NCBI GenBank assembly: GCA_002367105.1
Contig: DFCS01000045.1
Span: 23,236-87,235, forward strand
Source of the DNA: Hungatella sp. UBA3048
Lineage (GTDB): Bacteria; Bacillota; Clostridia; Lachnospirales; Lachnospiraceae
Direction: 5' to 3'
DNA: 64,000 nucleotides
A program made the translations under genes and the position numbers. Every line of letters starts with the position of its first letter. Position 1 is the stretch's first letter. The notes below the pieces were generated by a model. It worked only from the letters and a program-made list of their open reading frames with translations, was not told where the DNA came from and did no database searches. Of the stretch, positions 51,460 to 60,146 are shown in pieces.

Positions 51460-53121
51460 TTACTTTTTATCAAGCCGGATTTCATCCCACAAGTCTGACG
51501 GTTCAAATCCCAGCTTCCAGCAAGCCACACCTGCCAGACCATACTGCTTTATTAAATCCATCTTAAGCCCTATGGACCGCTCTTCTTCCAGCCACAGCTT
51601 TTTAAGCCCTTCCTCTGACTGCAATTCCCCGTAATACTGGCCCAGTTCCTCCTGCCAGTATAATTCCACTTGATTTTCGCTGACCCATTCCTTTGCACGG
51701 GCAATGCCCAAAGAGGATGAGGTAACCTTTCCGTCAGGTCCCTCGGTCCACACCCGTGTATAGAGCGGGATTCCATTGATCACCTTTTCCTTTGGCACCT
51801 GGGCCAGGGTATCCTTGATACCGTTTTCCACATATTGAATGGAAGCCACAGAACCGGCGTCTCCGCCTGCATAATGTTCATCATATCCCATGATAATCAC
51901 GTAATCAGCCACGATCCCCTGCTCTTTCCGGTTATAGAACTGATTGCCGGGAGCCGGAACATAATTATCCACGGATAAAACGATCCCCTTCTCACGGCAA
52001 GGTATGGAAAGCTCCCGTATGAACTGAACATAATGGACCCCTGCTGCTTCCTTGATTCCTTCAAAGTCCAGATTAATCCCGTCAAGACCGTACCGATCCA
52101 CTTCCGACATAAGGGCATCAATCAGCTTCCGTCTGACGGAGGTCTTTGACATCAGGATCTCCGTATTTACATCAGGGCTGAAATTATTGATGAGGGCCCA
52201 GACCTTTAAGCCCTTGTCATGAGCTTTCTTTACATAATCCTCCTGAGCCAGGGACTTAAAGTTTCCTTCATTATCCGTAAGCTCAAACCAGGTTGGTGAA
52301 ATGACATTGACCCCTTTTGTATTGGCGATTACGTTATCAAAAGAATTATTTCCTTCAAGGGTTGTCATCTGGTGCCAGGCAAGGCAAACCGGTTCATCCA
52401 TGGAAACATTGGTGTAGACCGGTGCTGCAAAAGTACTTTTAAGAACCTCACTGGTCACTTCCCCCAGCCGTTTGCGTTCCACATAGCCTACAAATCCGTC
52501 TTCCGTCCGCACCTTATCCCACTTGACCATAGATTCCAGAACAGTGACCTGGCTTCCTGGAGCAATCCATGTTACGATGGGACTCTTCACTCCGCCTTTT
52601 ACCCTGACATTTCCCTTTTCGGAAACCAGTGCTTTTTGCTGGGCCTCCCAGTTGTTATTAATAAAAATCCGCTTATGCTCAGCGCTGTCATAGGCAGTCA
52701 CGCGGATATCCGTATAATTTGCCACCAGTCCGACGGACAGATAAACTCCGTTCTCATTCACCCAGATCAATGGTTTCCCAGACATTCCGACCGTGGTATG
52801 ATCCGCATAGACAATGGAGTCCGGCAAGGCATATACAAGAAGATTTTCATTGCTGTCCCAGTAAAACCGCTCATTTAACATATCATTCACCCACTCAATC
52901 GGGAGATAGGTTTGTTCCTGCAGGTAAAGCCCTTTTGCCTCCTGCAGATCCTCATTGAGATAAAGGGCCACTTCATCTCCCTTTACCCCCAGCAGTCCGG
53001 CTATATCTGCCTGTTCCTTTGAGGGAATATACCGTTCCAGAAACCACACCCCTGAAAATATGGCGGTCACTAACAAAATCAATCCTAGCGCCGCAAGAAC
53101 CGGCGCTGTTTTCTTCTTCAT
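51460..53121 (-). CDS. Membrane-anchored GH18-family glycosidase with SH3 domain
   Basis: This 553-residue wall protein has an N-terminal anchor or signal (about 8-30), a copper-amine-oxidase-N-like stalk region (about 50-155), an SH3-like domain (about 165-225) and a GH18 barrel (about 245-545). The catalytic motif DGINLDFEG is near residue 350. Proteins of this type (YaaH/YdhD-like) act on peptidoglycan, often in spores, as N-acetylglucosaminidases. AGGAGG lies seven bases before the ATG. It probably forms a unit with the phosphoesterase and amidase genes downstream. Confidence 0.87.
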   Translation of the reverse strand: MKKKTAPVLAALGLILLVTAIFSGVWFLERYIPSKEQADIAGLLGVKGDEVALYLNEDLQEAKGLYLQEQTYLPIEWVNDMLNERFYWDSNENLLVYALPDSIVYADHTTVGMSGKPLIWVNENGVYLSVGLVANYTDIRVTAYDSAEHKRIFINNNWEAQQKALVSEKGNVRVKGGVKSPIVTWIAPGSQVTVLESMVKWDKVRTEDGFVGYVERKRLGEVTSEVLKSTFAAPVYTNVSMDEPVCLAWHQMTTLEGNNSFDNVIANTKGVNVISPTWFELTDNEGNFKSLAQEDYVKKAHDKGLKVWALINNFSPDVNTEILMSKTSVRRKLIDALMSEVDRYGLDGINLDFEGIKEAAGVHYVQFIRELSIPCREKGIVLSVDNYVPAPGNQFYNRKEQGIVADYVIIMGYDEHYAGGDAGSVASIQYVENGIKDTLAQVPKEKVINGIPLYTRVWTEGPDGKVTSSSLGIARAKEWVSENQVELYWQEELGQYYGELQSEEGLKKLWLEEERSIGLKMDLIKQYGLAGVACWKLGFEPSDLWDEIRLDKK

Positions 53122-53356
53122 CTGTTTTCCTCCTGCTAATGGATCGTATTGTCTTTTACCTATACTATCTTTTGGATTATATCATGAGCAAACTCATCTT
53201 CGCTCTCTTTTGCCCATTATATCACAATTCTTATTTTTTGGAATTTACATTTTCATTACATTACATATCCCCCATTCCCGCCCTGACGCACTGAAACAGC
53301 CAGCTTAAGGCTGAAGATGGCATCCCGCATGCGTCCCTTTTGGCACGATCCGGCAT

Positions 53357-53674
53357 TTACCGGTAATAAACCCGGTCAAATCTTATTTCCCGCAGTTTAC
53401 CGGTCTCTCCGTCTGGAACAAAATCGGCCATATAAAAACTATCGTCCTCCCTTATTTCAAATATTTTATTCCAGTCTTTCTCAGGCAGCTCTTCTCCATC
53501 TATAATGATGGAGATCCCTTGATCCTGGTATTTTTTAAGTCCTGCCAGATACTGACCTTTCTCTGTCTGCCCGTTCCTTTCCCTGGCATCTTCTCTTCTC
53601 ATCTGCATATCCCCCGTCTGTTTCTCTTTTGTTACATAGGCCGGGGGAGGACCACAAGGGTTTTGCCGTGACAC
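53357..53674 (-). CDS. Hypothetical protein of 105 residues in the kinase operon
   Basis: I do not recognise this protein. It starts at a GTG with an excellent GGGGAGG five bases upstream, 16 bp after the P-loop gene. It has a polar N-terminal third and a compact C-terminal part with GISIIIDGEELPEKDW (about 53-68) and MADFVPDGETGKLREIRFDRV near the end. There is no membrane segment. Its place as third gene after a Ser/Thr kinase and a CpaE-like protein suggests a partner or substrate of that module. The 235-bp spacer to the GH18 gene shows only a small hairpin. Confidence 0.6.
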   Translation of the reverse strand: MSRQNPCGPPPAYVTKEKQTGDMQMRREDARERNGQTEKGQYLAGLKKYQDQGISIIIDGEELPEKDWNKIFEIREDDSFYMADFVPDGETGKLREIRFDRVYYR

Positions 53675-53690
53675 AATTCCTCCCCGATAT

Positions 53691-54308
53691 TTAAAAAAAC
53701 TGCTGATAAAAGCCTATGATTTCACCGGTGACAGCAAACACGTCTACTGAAACCGGAATTCGGGAGATGGGTATGTTAAGCCTCTTTTCTACATTTTTTC
53801 TGGCTTCCTCGCTTCCAAAGGACACGAGCGTCTTCCAGCTCTTTTCCGCTTTTTTCCCCTTTCTCTCAAACTCCAGAAACGTTTCCATCTGCCACTCGCT
53901 TAAGCTCCCGAGAACAAATTGCCTGTCACATCTTAAAAATTCTTCCAGAGTGCCTTCCCTTACGGTTCCGTAATCCACAATCACAGCCTGGTAACCGGAC
54001 TTTTTGCACAATATGAGCGTATCAATCCCCGCTCTTTCATAATAATCCGCTTCCAGTATATGAAAACCTCCGGACTGGGACTGTTCCTTTGCGCACAGCT
54101 TTCTCATATTACGGAAATCCCCATGGCTGTTCCATTCCAAAACCGCACACCGCTTCCTTAAGACTCCTCCTAAGTAACCTGCTGTCATAACAGTAAAATG
54201 GGTCACCCCCACTCCTCTTCCGGTTCCGATGATCCCGATGATCTCCTGGTTGACCGGCTTTTTACCGGAGCGTGAAAGCTTCCGCACCTTTTTTACCGTT
54301 CTATTCAT
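53691..54308 (-). CDS. CpaE/TadZ-like P-loop protein with deviant Walker A
   Basis: This 205-residue protein has a SIMIBI-type P-loop fold. Its Walker A region reads GIIGTGRGVGVTHF near residue 25, lacking the usual phosphate-binding Lys, as in CpaE/TadZ and other ParA-like proteins that do not hydrolyse ATP efficiently. A switch-like Asp is seen in VIVDYGTVREG near 110. The motif GTGRGVGVTH closely parallels GSKSGAGTTH in the C-terminal half of the neighbouring kinase, so the two may share ancestry and interact. The gene follows the kinase by 18 bp. No pilus or secretion genes are nearby. Confidence 0.65.
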   Translation of the reverse strand: MNRTVKKVRKLSRSGKKPVNQEIIGIIGTGRGVGVTHFTVMTAGYLGGVLRKRCAVLEWNSHGDFRNMRKLCAKEQSQSGGFHILEADYYERAGIDTLILCKKSGYQAVIVDYGTVREGTLEEFLRCDRQFVLGSLSEWQMETFLEFERKGKKAEKSWKTLVSFGSEEARKNVEKRLNIPISRIPVSVDVFAVTGEIIGFYQQFF

Positions 54309-54326
54309 AAGGCGTTTATCCTTTCC

Positions 54327-55796
54327 TTACAAGGTATAGTTTTTGCCCGGAATCATCTGGGAAAACCAATTGCTAATCTGTCTTCTATACCTTCCTTTCC
54401 CTCTTTTCCTCCTGCTTTTCATTTCTAATATCTCTTCCAGAAGAGTCTTGTAAAAGTCTCCTGTTTCCGCATTTGTCTCAAAAGGGTCCGAAAAATAAGG
54501 GGCCTTCAAGCATCGGGAAGGGGCTGCCCCTTCAGGCAGCCTTATCCGGGCCGTCCTGGCTGCATGATTATAAACGATTCCATAGGAACTATGGCCTTTC
54601 ACTACATATTCTGCAGAGAAATAGGCACTGTTTCCGCTCCAGCTGCTGCCATCGCATACCAGAATCAATGCATCCGGGCTGCTCATAAACGCCTGTTCAA
54701 CATTTTTTCCGCAATCCAGAATACGGATTTTATAAGGCGGCTCTTTTAATTTTACTCCCGGTCCGTAATAGGGTCTCCAAATAAACCCCCGGTACCTCAT
54801 TAAGCCGAACTGGTCCCGCTTTGCGGCTGCATGAGCACCAAGCCCGGTGCCCATGCCGGAGTCATTTTTTTCTTCAAATAGATTGGGATATCCGTGATTT
54901 CTAAGATAGACAGACAGGCCGATTCCAATATGAGTCGTTCCGGCCCCTGATTTGCTCCCTGCAAGAGCGATTGTAAGAGATGACGATTGTAGACGGTCTT
55001 TTGCAGCCGTTCCCATGTTTTTAAGCTGTCCAAGCCTCTCACCCAGCTCCTGTGCTGATGAAAACCGTTCTTCTTTATCCTTTTTCATACACCGTTTTAT
55101 GACAGCTGCCAGATCGGCATCCATTGATGGAGCCGGTTTGTAGGGCAGTTTTAAAAACTCTCCTGTAAATAGAAAATGAATGATAGCACCAATGGCATAT
55201 ATATCCGTTCTTTCATCCAATACTCCATCCTTTGAATACTGCTCCGGCGCCGCATATCCCACGGTTCCATACCGCTCTCCGGACATATTGGCATCAGCCA
55301 CGGACGCGGCAAGTTCAAAGTCAATCAGTTTAACGATGTCATGACACAATAACAGGTTTTTCGGCTGTAAATCCAAATGTAATATGGGGTTTGGTCCTGC
55401 GAGATGCAGGTAACTGATGATGCTGGTCAACTGGATTCCATATGAGATGGCCAGTTCCCGCGATAGATGGCCCTGTTTTTTCACAAGGTCATATAAAGAA
55501 TCTCCTTCCAGATACTCTTCGATTAAATAACTATAAAATTCGTCTTCCTCTACATCATAAATAATGGGAATTCCAGGATGGCGAAGCTCCTTAAGAACAA
55601 GCGCTTCATGCCTTAGACGTTCGAATTTCAGAAAGCTTTTGGGTACCCGCTTGATCGCCCGGTATTCCTCAAGCCCTAGATGAACCGCCAGAAAAACTGT
55701 CCCTGCCCGGCCGGTTCCCAAGATGCCGTATAACTGATATTTTCCAAACAGAACGGCGCTAACGAAAACCACCTCCTTTTGTCTGTCCAATATCAT
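54327..55796 (-). CDS. Ser/Thr protein kinase fused to a P-loop (CpaE-like) domain
   Basis: This protein of about 489 residues has an N-terminal Hanks-type kinase domain (about 15-265). Visible motifs are GTGRAGTVFLA for the Gly-rich loop, the catalytic Lys in AIKR (49), the loop HLDLQPKNLL (140-149) with its Asp, DFE in place of DFG (159-161) and APEQY near 183. A P-loop domain follows, with AGSKSGAGTTH near 279 and ILDCGKNVE near 370. It has no membrane segment. The start is uncertain: AAAGGAGG lies inside the first codons, so translation may begin later than the ATG at 55796. It heads a three-gene unit. Confidence 0.8.
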   Translation of the reverse strand: MILDRQKEVVFVSAVLFGKYQLYGILGTGRAGTVFLAVHLGLEEYRAIKRVPKSFLKFERLRHEALVLKELRHPGIPIIYDVEEDEFYSYLIEEYLEGDSLYDLVKKQGHLSRELAISYGIQLTSIISYLHLAGPNPILHLDLQPKNLLLCHDIVKLIDFELAASVADANMSGERYGTVGYAAPEQYSKDGVLDERTDIYAIGAIIHFLFTGEFLKLPYKPAPSMDADLAAVIKRCMKKDKEERFSSAQELGERLGQLKNMGTAAKDRLQSSSLTIALAGSKSGAGTTHIGIGLSVYLRNHGYPNLFEEKNDSGMGTGLGAHAAAKRDQFGLMRYRGFIWRPYYGPGVKLKEPPYKIRILDCGKNVEQAFMSSPDALILVCDGSSWSGNSAYFSAEYVVKGHSSYGIVYNHAARTARIRLPEGAAPSRCLKAPYFSDPFETNAETGDFYKTLLEEILEMKSRRKRGKGRYRRQISNWFSQMIPGKNYTL

Positions 55797-55864
55797 CTCT
55801 TGGGGTATATTCTAATATATTCCATTAGTTTTTTCAACTATTTTTTACGGAAACTTGAAACCTC

Positions 55865-56215
55865 CTATACGTCTTTTCTTTCCATGTGAGCAATGTATAA
55901 CTCTCCCCATTTTTCCAGACTATCCAAAACCGGTTTAAATTGAAGGCCCAATTCACTTAAAGAGTATTCCACTTTGGGCGGAATGGTATTGTAAACGGTA
56001 CGGGTAATCAGACCATGTTCCTCCAAATTACGTAACTGTTTTGTCAGTGTGGCCTGAGTAATGGGAGCCAGTGCACGCTCTAACTCCTTAAACCGAAGTG
56101 TTTTCTCTTCCAGATAGTGAAGAATCAGCAGCGCCCATTTCCCGCTCAAAACCTTTTGAGAGGTAAAGTAAGGACAAATACCGAACAGGTCTATATTTTC
56201 ACTTTCATTTTTCAT
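55865..56215 (-). CDS. HxlR-family transcriptional regulator
   Basis: This 116-residue winged-helix protein of the HxlR/YodB family has the core KWALLILHYLEEKTLRFKEL near residue 27 and a wing with LITRTVYNTIPPKVEYSLSELG near 78. A Cys near residue 14 (GICPYF) matches the redox-sensing position of YodB-type regulators, so it may respond to quinones or electrophiles. It is divergent from the flavin-type oxidase gene at 56354, which it probably controls. GGAGG precedes the ATG. Confidence 0.9.
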   Translation of the reverse strand: MKNESENIDLFGICPYFTSQKVLSGKWALLILHYLEEKTLRFKELERALAPITQATLTKQLRNLEEHGLITRTVYNTIPPKVEYSLSELGLQFKPVLDSLEKWGELYIAHMERKDV

Positions 56216-56234
56216 AATAAATCCTCCATTACTA

Positions 56235-56297
56235 TCCTATCAGATACTAACTATACTAAAAAATCGTACTTGTATTTTAATATGTGCACACTATAAT
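56235..56297. promoter_or_regulatory. Divergent promoter/operator region of hxlR and the flavoprotein gene
   Basis: A TATAAT -10 box at 56292-56297, with TTGTAT 16 bases upstream, can drive the plus-strand gene. On the minus strand, TTAGTATAG and TTAGTATCT form a direct repeat near 56240-56260, resembling binding sites of HxlR-type proteins. The exact operator is inferred. Confidence 0.45.
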
Positions 56298-56353
56298 TGT
56301 AGCATAAAGGAAGACAAAATACAATTTGCCAATAAAAGAATGGAGGATCAGTC

Positions 56354-56764
56354 ATGATTGATTATGCAGCAGTTTTGAAGGAGAACCCCAACGGCGTCCT
56401 GGCGACACAGGATGGCAGCAAGGTAAAAACCAGGGTATTCCAGTACCTGTTTACAGACGGCAACAAGGTATATTTCTGCACCAGCAGCAAAAAGCCGGTC
56501 TACGAACAGATGAAGGCCAACCCCAATGTTTCTTTCTGCACCTACCCTACTGACTTTACGCCGGTGGTATCTGTAATCGGTAAGGCCGTCTTTGTTAACG
56601 ATCTTTCCTTAAAAACCCGTGCGCTGGACGAGAATCCCAGCATAAAGGGTTTGTACAATACACCTGACAATCCCGTCTTTGAGCTTTTCTACATTGATGT
56701 AGACGAAGTGGAAACTTTCAGCTTTACGGATGGTCCGAAAACCTATACATTTATAAGTAATTAA
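56354..56764 (+). CDS. Pyridoxamine 5'-phosphate oxidase-like flavoprotein
   Basis: This 136-residue protein has the split-barrel fold of the PPOX/general-stress FMN-binding family: GVLATQDGSKVKTRVFQYLF near residue 14, KVYFCTSSKKPVYEQMKANP near 37 and a C-terminal FYIDVDEVETF. Members bind FMN or F420-like cofactors and reduce diverse compounds. Pairing with an HxlR regulator suggests a role in detoxifying electrophiles or in redox stress. GGAGG lies seven bases before the ATG. Confidence 0.85.
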   Translation: MIDYAAVLKENPNGVLATQDGSKVKTRVFQYLFTDGNKVYFCTSSKKPVYEQMKANPNVSFCTYPTDFTPVVSVIGKAVFVNDLSLKTRALDENPSIKGLYNTPDNPVFELFYIDVDEVETFSFTDGPKTYTFISN

Positions 56765-56852
56765 TGGTTTTGACATTTTTTTCTAAGACACCTTGCGAAG
56801 ATTACGAAGAAACTAAGTAAAACAATATTAAATAATCTTCATATCAAAAAAT

Positions 56853-56893
56853 AAAACCGGGAACTTCCAATAAGTCAATAGGATTCCCGGTTA
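56853..56893 (+). terminator. Hairpin terminator
   Basis: AACCGGGAA and TTCCCGGTT form a perfect 9-bp stem about 90 bp after the flavoprotein gene, followed by TTATT. It is flanked by AAAA on the left and so may work on both strands. Confidence 0.6.
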
Positions 56894-56938
56894 TTAGCAT
56901 TCAAACCTTAAAATTATATAAATTTTTTCACATAGTAA

Positions 56939-56968
56939 TTGCTTTTTCGCTATATTATATAGTATAGT
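56939..56968 (+). promoter_or_regulatory. Promoter of mecA
   Basis: TTGCTT (56939-56944), an 18-nt spacer and TATAGT (56963-56968) precede mecA by about 60 bp. Several overlapping TATA-like hexamers lie in the spacer. Confidence 0.45.
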
Positions 56969-57028
56969 TATGTTGAGGAAGTATGTAAACATTCATTCAC
57001 CATTTTAAAAAGAACAGGAAGTGATCCT

Positions 57029-57748
57029 ATGAAGATAGAACGTATTAACGAAAATCAAATTCGCTGTACGCTTACCAGCTTTGATTTAAGCGTCAGAAAC
57101 TTAAATTTAGGCGAGCTTGCCTATGGCAGTGAAAAAGCCCGCAACCTGTTCCGCGAGATGATTCAGAAAGCCTCTAACGAAGTGGGATTCGAAGCAGAAG
57201 ACATTCCTCTCATGGTAGAAGCAATTCCATTGTCCAACGAAAGTGTGATGTTAGTAATCACAAAAATCGAAGATCCGGAAGAATTAGATACAAGGTTTGC
57301 CAAATTTTCACCATCAGCCGACGAAGACTTGGATTCCATGCCAGGAGACCTGGCAAGCGAACTTTTGGAAGGCGCCGACGGACTGTTAAACCTGTTAGGG
57401 ATTGACAAGAAAGAAGAACCGGAGGCCGAAGAGCCAAAAGAGCAATCAAGCGCTTCCTCCATAAGAATCTATTGTTTTCAAAGTCTGGACCAGATATCTG
57501 ATGCTGCAAGGACCATCGGGCAGGTTTACGATGGCGAGAATACATTATATAAAAAACCTGATACCAGGCAGTATTATCTGGTGATCAGGAACACTCCTGA
57601 CAAATCTTTGGATTTCAGCCGTGTCTGCAACCTGCTTGCGGAATATGGCTCCAAGATTCACCAGGACTACGCCTCTGAAGCGTACTACAGGGAACATTAC
57701 GAGGTTCTGATTGAAGGTCATGCCCTTCAGTCTCTTGCAAAACTTTAA
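57029..57748 (+). CDS. mecA: MecA-like ClpC adaptor protein
   Basis: This 239-residue protein has the MecA layout: an N-terminal substrate-binding domain (MKIERINENQIRCTLTSFDL at 1-20, GFEAEDIPLMVEAIP near 53), an acidic linker (about 120-142, rich in Glu) and a C-terminal ClpC-binding domain with YLVIRNTPDKSLDF near 186. MecA delivers substrates to ClpCP; in clostridia the role is general proteolysis control. AGGAAGTGATCCT precedes the ATG. It stands alone between two terminators. Confidence 0.9.
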   Translation: MKIERINENQIRCTLTSFDLSVRNLNLGELAYGSEKARNLFREMIQKASNEVGFEAEDIPLMVEAIPLSNESVMLVITKIEDPEELDTRFAKFSPSADEDLDSMPGDLASELLEGADGLLNLLGIDKKEEPEAEEPKEQSSASSIRIYCFQSLDQISDAARTIGQVYDGENTLYKKPDTRQYYLVIRNTPDKSLDFSRVCNLLAEYGSKIHQDYASEAYYREHYEVLIEGHALQSLAKL

Positions 57749-57783
57749 TCCGTTCCTTTGTTCATAGTACTTCATCACAAATC

Positions 57784-57826
57784 AAAAATGAGGTTCGGCC
57801 CCTTAAAAGGGCCGAGCCTCATTTTT
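57784..57826. terminator. Strong bidirectional terminator
   Basis: AAAATGAGG-TCGGCCC, a short A-rich loop, GGGCCGA-CCTCATTTTT form a long stem with one internal mismatch and a T-run on the plus side and an A-run on the other. It separates mecA from the convergent hydrolase, whose stop codon touches its edge. Confidence 0.85.
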
Positions 57827-58715
57827 AAAATCCCAAAGCTTCTTCCAGAAAGAATGCAATAATCAATTCTAAAGTGGCATCCGCCTCCTTGCTCGGGATC
57901 AATATCCAGTTATGAACCATCTTAGCCCCTTTTTTATAAATGATTTCCGTACCCTTAAATTTCCCCGCCTTTTCAGCCAGAAGCTCGCAGTCCGGTGTTA
58001 GAATCTCATCTGTGCCTGAAAATATCAGGATCTGACCCAGCTGATCCCAATTTCCATAAAGGGGCGAGACAAAGGGGTGATCCGGTTCCAAAGGGCCGCA
58101 GTAGCGGGCGCCGGCTTCTTTTAACGCTTCAACAGGAAGAATAGGATCCGTTTTTTTCATTATCTTTATCTTCGGATTGTTAAGAGCAATGTCCAGCCAC
58201 GGGGAAACCACGGCAGTTCTCACCGGCATAGGCAGATTTCCCATGTCCCGCAGCTCCTGTAAAAACGAGAGAGCCAGACCACCGCCGGAAAAATCTCCAA
58301 AAAGAAAAAATTCATCTTCCGGATACTCTGCCGTCAGCCAGCTGTAAACCCGGACCAGATACCGGTGGGCATCTAACGCCGTATACTCCGGAGCCAGCGG
58401 ACAGGAAGGTATGGTCACCTTAACCTGCTTTTCTATGGCAAAATACTCTGCCATTTCCCTGTAACGCTCTGACGGCTCCAGGGTATAGGCCCCTCCCGTC
58501 AGCATGAGGATATGGGCAGTCTTTGAATAACTTCCATTTATGGTGACTCCGGGAAAACCATCTATGTTCCAGGTTTTTACCCGTACCTTTTTTGTAAATT
58601 GTTCCTGGGTCAGCGCCCCAGTTCCTCTGGGCGGCTGTTCCAGTTCAAGAGCCATCTTTTTGTCCGCTTTTTTTAGTCCTGCAGCAAATCTTGCCATCTC
58701 CGTTTTCATGCTCAT
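57825..58715 (-). CDS. Alpha/beta-hydrolase of the HSL (acetylesterase) type, altered nucleophile motif
   Basis: This protein of about 296 residues has the HSL-like alpha/beta-hydrolase fold, with YPEDEFFLFGDFSGGG near residue 131, SPWLDIA near 171, the acid in SGTDEILTPD near 233 and the His in KMVHNW near 266. The usual HGGG oxyanion motif reads LTGGAY, and GDSAGG reads GDFSGG (140-145), so the nucleophile position holds Phe with a Ser one residue later. It may be inactive or have a shifted nucleophile. The start at 58715 is about 11 bases from GGAG; an ATG at 58724 is closer. It follows the MATE gene by about 35 bp. Confidence 0.78.
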   Translation of the reverse strand: MSMKTEMARFAAGLKKADKKMALELEQPPRGTGALTQEQFTKKVRVKTWNIDGFPGVTINGSYSKTAHILMLTGGAYTLEPSERYREMAEYFAIEKQVKVTIPSCPLAPEYTALDAHRYLVRVYSWLTAEYPEDEFFLFGDFSGGGLALSFLQELRDMGNLPMPVRTAVVSPWLDIALNNPKIKIMKKTDPILPVEALKEAGARYCGPLEPDHPFVSPLYGNWDQLGQILIFSGTDEILTPDCELLAEKAGKFKGTEIIYKKGAKMVHNWILIPSKEADATLELIIAFFLEEALGF

Positions 58716-58749
58716 GATTTTCATATCTCCTTTCCCTGAATTCCACATG

Positions 58750-60138
58750 TTACGATTCTTTGCATAATCTGTTTAATTTTCTCATTTCATGCAGAACAAA
58801 CTGGCTGACAATGAGCATTGAAGTAATATCCGCCACAGGCCCTGCATACAGAATTCCTTCCAGACCAAAAGAAAGGGGGAGGATAAGAATCAGCGGGATC
58901 AATAGCAAAAGCTGGCGCAGCATAGATAAAATAGAAGCCTTTAAAGGTTGTCCCGTTGACTGGAAATAGCTGGTTGTCGCAACCTGGAATCCAGCCGAAA
59001 AAATTCCAAGCATATACACCTTTAAGCATCGGATGGCAAACTCGGTGAACTGCACATCCTCCGTCCCAAACAGACTTAAAATCTGCCTAGGGAACAACTG
59101 ACAGGCAAGCCAGCCCGTAAGGGCAACTGCAGTTGCCGCCATAGCCGCCGAAAGATAAGTCTTCCTCACACGCTTTGGCTGATTCGCCCCTTTATTATAT
59201 CCGAGAATTGGCTGGGAGCCGATGCCGATGCCGACACAGATGGAGATCAGGATCATACCGATCTTATTTACAATACCCATGGCACTTAGGGCCACATCGC
59301 CTCCAATAGCCGTCCTATTTCCATAATACACCAGGGAATTGTTCATGACAACCTGCAAAATGGTAGACGCCATCTGGGTAATACCGCTTGAGATCCCAAT
59401 AGGCAGGGCCAGCCTGCAGATATTTGGATCAATGCGTAAACTATTTTTATTGAGACGCATATGCTTTCCTTTGTACACAAAATACAGGACCAACACAACT
59501 GCGGAAATGATCTGAGAAGTAATGGTGGCAATGGCCGCTCCGGTCACGCCCCAATGAAATACAAAAATGTAAATTGGAACCAGCATGGTATTTAAAGCAA
59601 CACCGATTAAATTGGCATACATGGATAAGGCAGGACTCCCGTCTGTCCTGGCCATATTGCTCAGTACTACGGATAGCATGTTAAAGGGGGTGCCCAGTAA
59701 TATGATAGAAGTGTACTGCCTTGCGTACTCCATGGTATTTGCGGTCGCTCCAAAAAGCCTTAACATAGGTGTCATAAGCGGAAATCCAACCGCCATAACT
59801 GCTATGCTGGCTGCAAGGGTCATAAAGAAAACGGTTCCAAGGGTCTTGTCCGCCTCTTCCTCATTTTTTTCTCCCAGCTTAATGGCAGCATAGGCGCTTC
59901 CCCCCGCCCCCAATAGAGTCGATATGGCTAAAATAATGGTGACAATCGGAAATGCTATGGTGGTTGCCGCATTGCCCAAATACCCAACGCCCTGACCGAT
60001 AAAGATCTGATCAACAATATTATATACTGAATTTACCAGCATGGAGACAATTGCCGGAAGTGCAAACTGAAGCAGCAAATGCCCCACTGGTTTATATCCC
60101 AGGGGGTTTTCCCCCTGTTTTATCCTGATCTGTTCCAT
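58750..60138 (-). CDS. MATE-family multidrug/cation efflux transporter
   Basis: This 462-residue protein has about twelve membrane helices in two homologous halves (first half with ALPAIVSMLVNSVYNIVDQIFIG near 28, second half with GISSGITQMASTILQVVMNN near 250). It belongs to the DinF/NorM-like MATE group and should export drugs or metabolites in exchange for Na+ or H+. It lies 8 bp after the MarR regulator gene, which points to drug- or ligand-induced expression. A hydrolase gene follows in the same direction. Confidence 0.92.
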   Translation of the reverse strand: MEQIRIKQGENPLGYKPVGHLLLQFALPAIVSMLVNSVYNIVDQIFIGQGVGYLGNAATTIAFPIVTIILAISTLLGAGGSAYAAIKLGEKNEEEADKTLGTVFFMTLAASIAVMAVGFPLMTPMLRLFGATANTMEYARQYTSIILLGTPFNMLSVVLSNMARTDGSPALSMYANLIGVALNTMLVPIYIFVFHWGVTGAAIATITSQIISAVVLVLYFVYKGKHMRLNKNSLRIDPNICRLALPIGISSGITQMASTILQVVMNNSLVYYGNRTAIGGDVALSAMGIVNKIGMILISICVGIGIGSQPILGYNKGANQPKRVRKTYLSAAMAATAVALTGWLACQLFPRQILSLFGTEDVQFTEFAIRCLKVYMLGIFSAGFQVATTSYFQSTGQPLKASILSMLRQLLLLIPLILILPLSFGLEGILYAGPVADITSMLIVSQFVLHEMRKLNRLCKES

Positions 60139-60146
60139 AAAGTATT

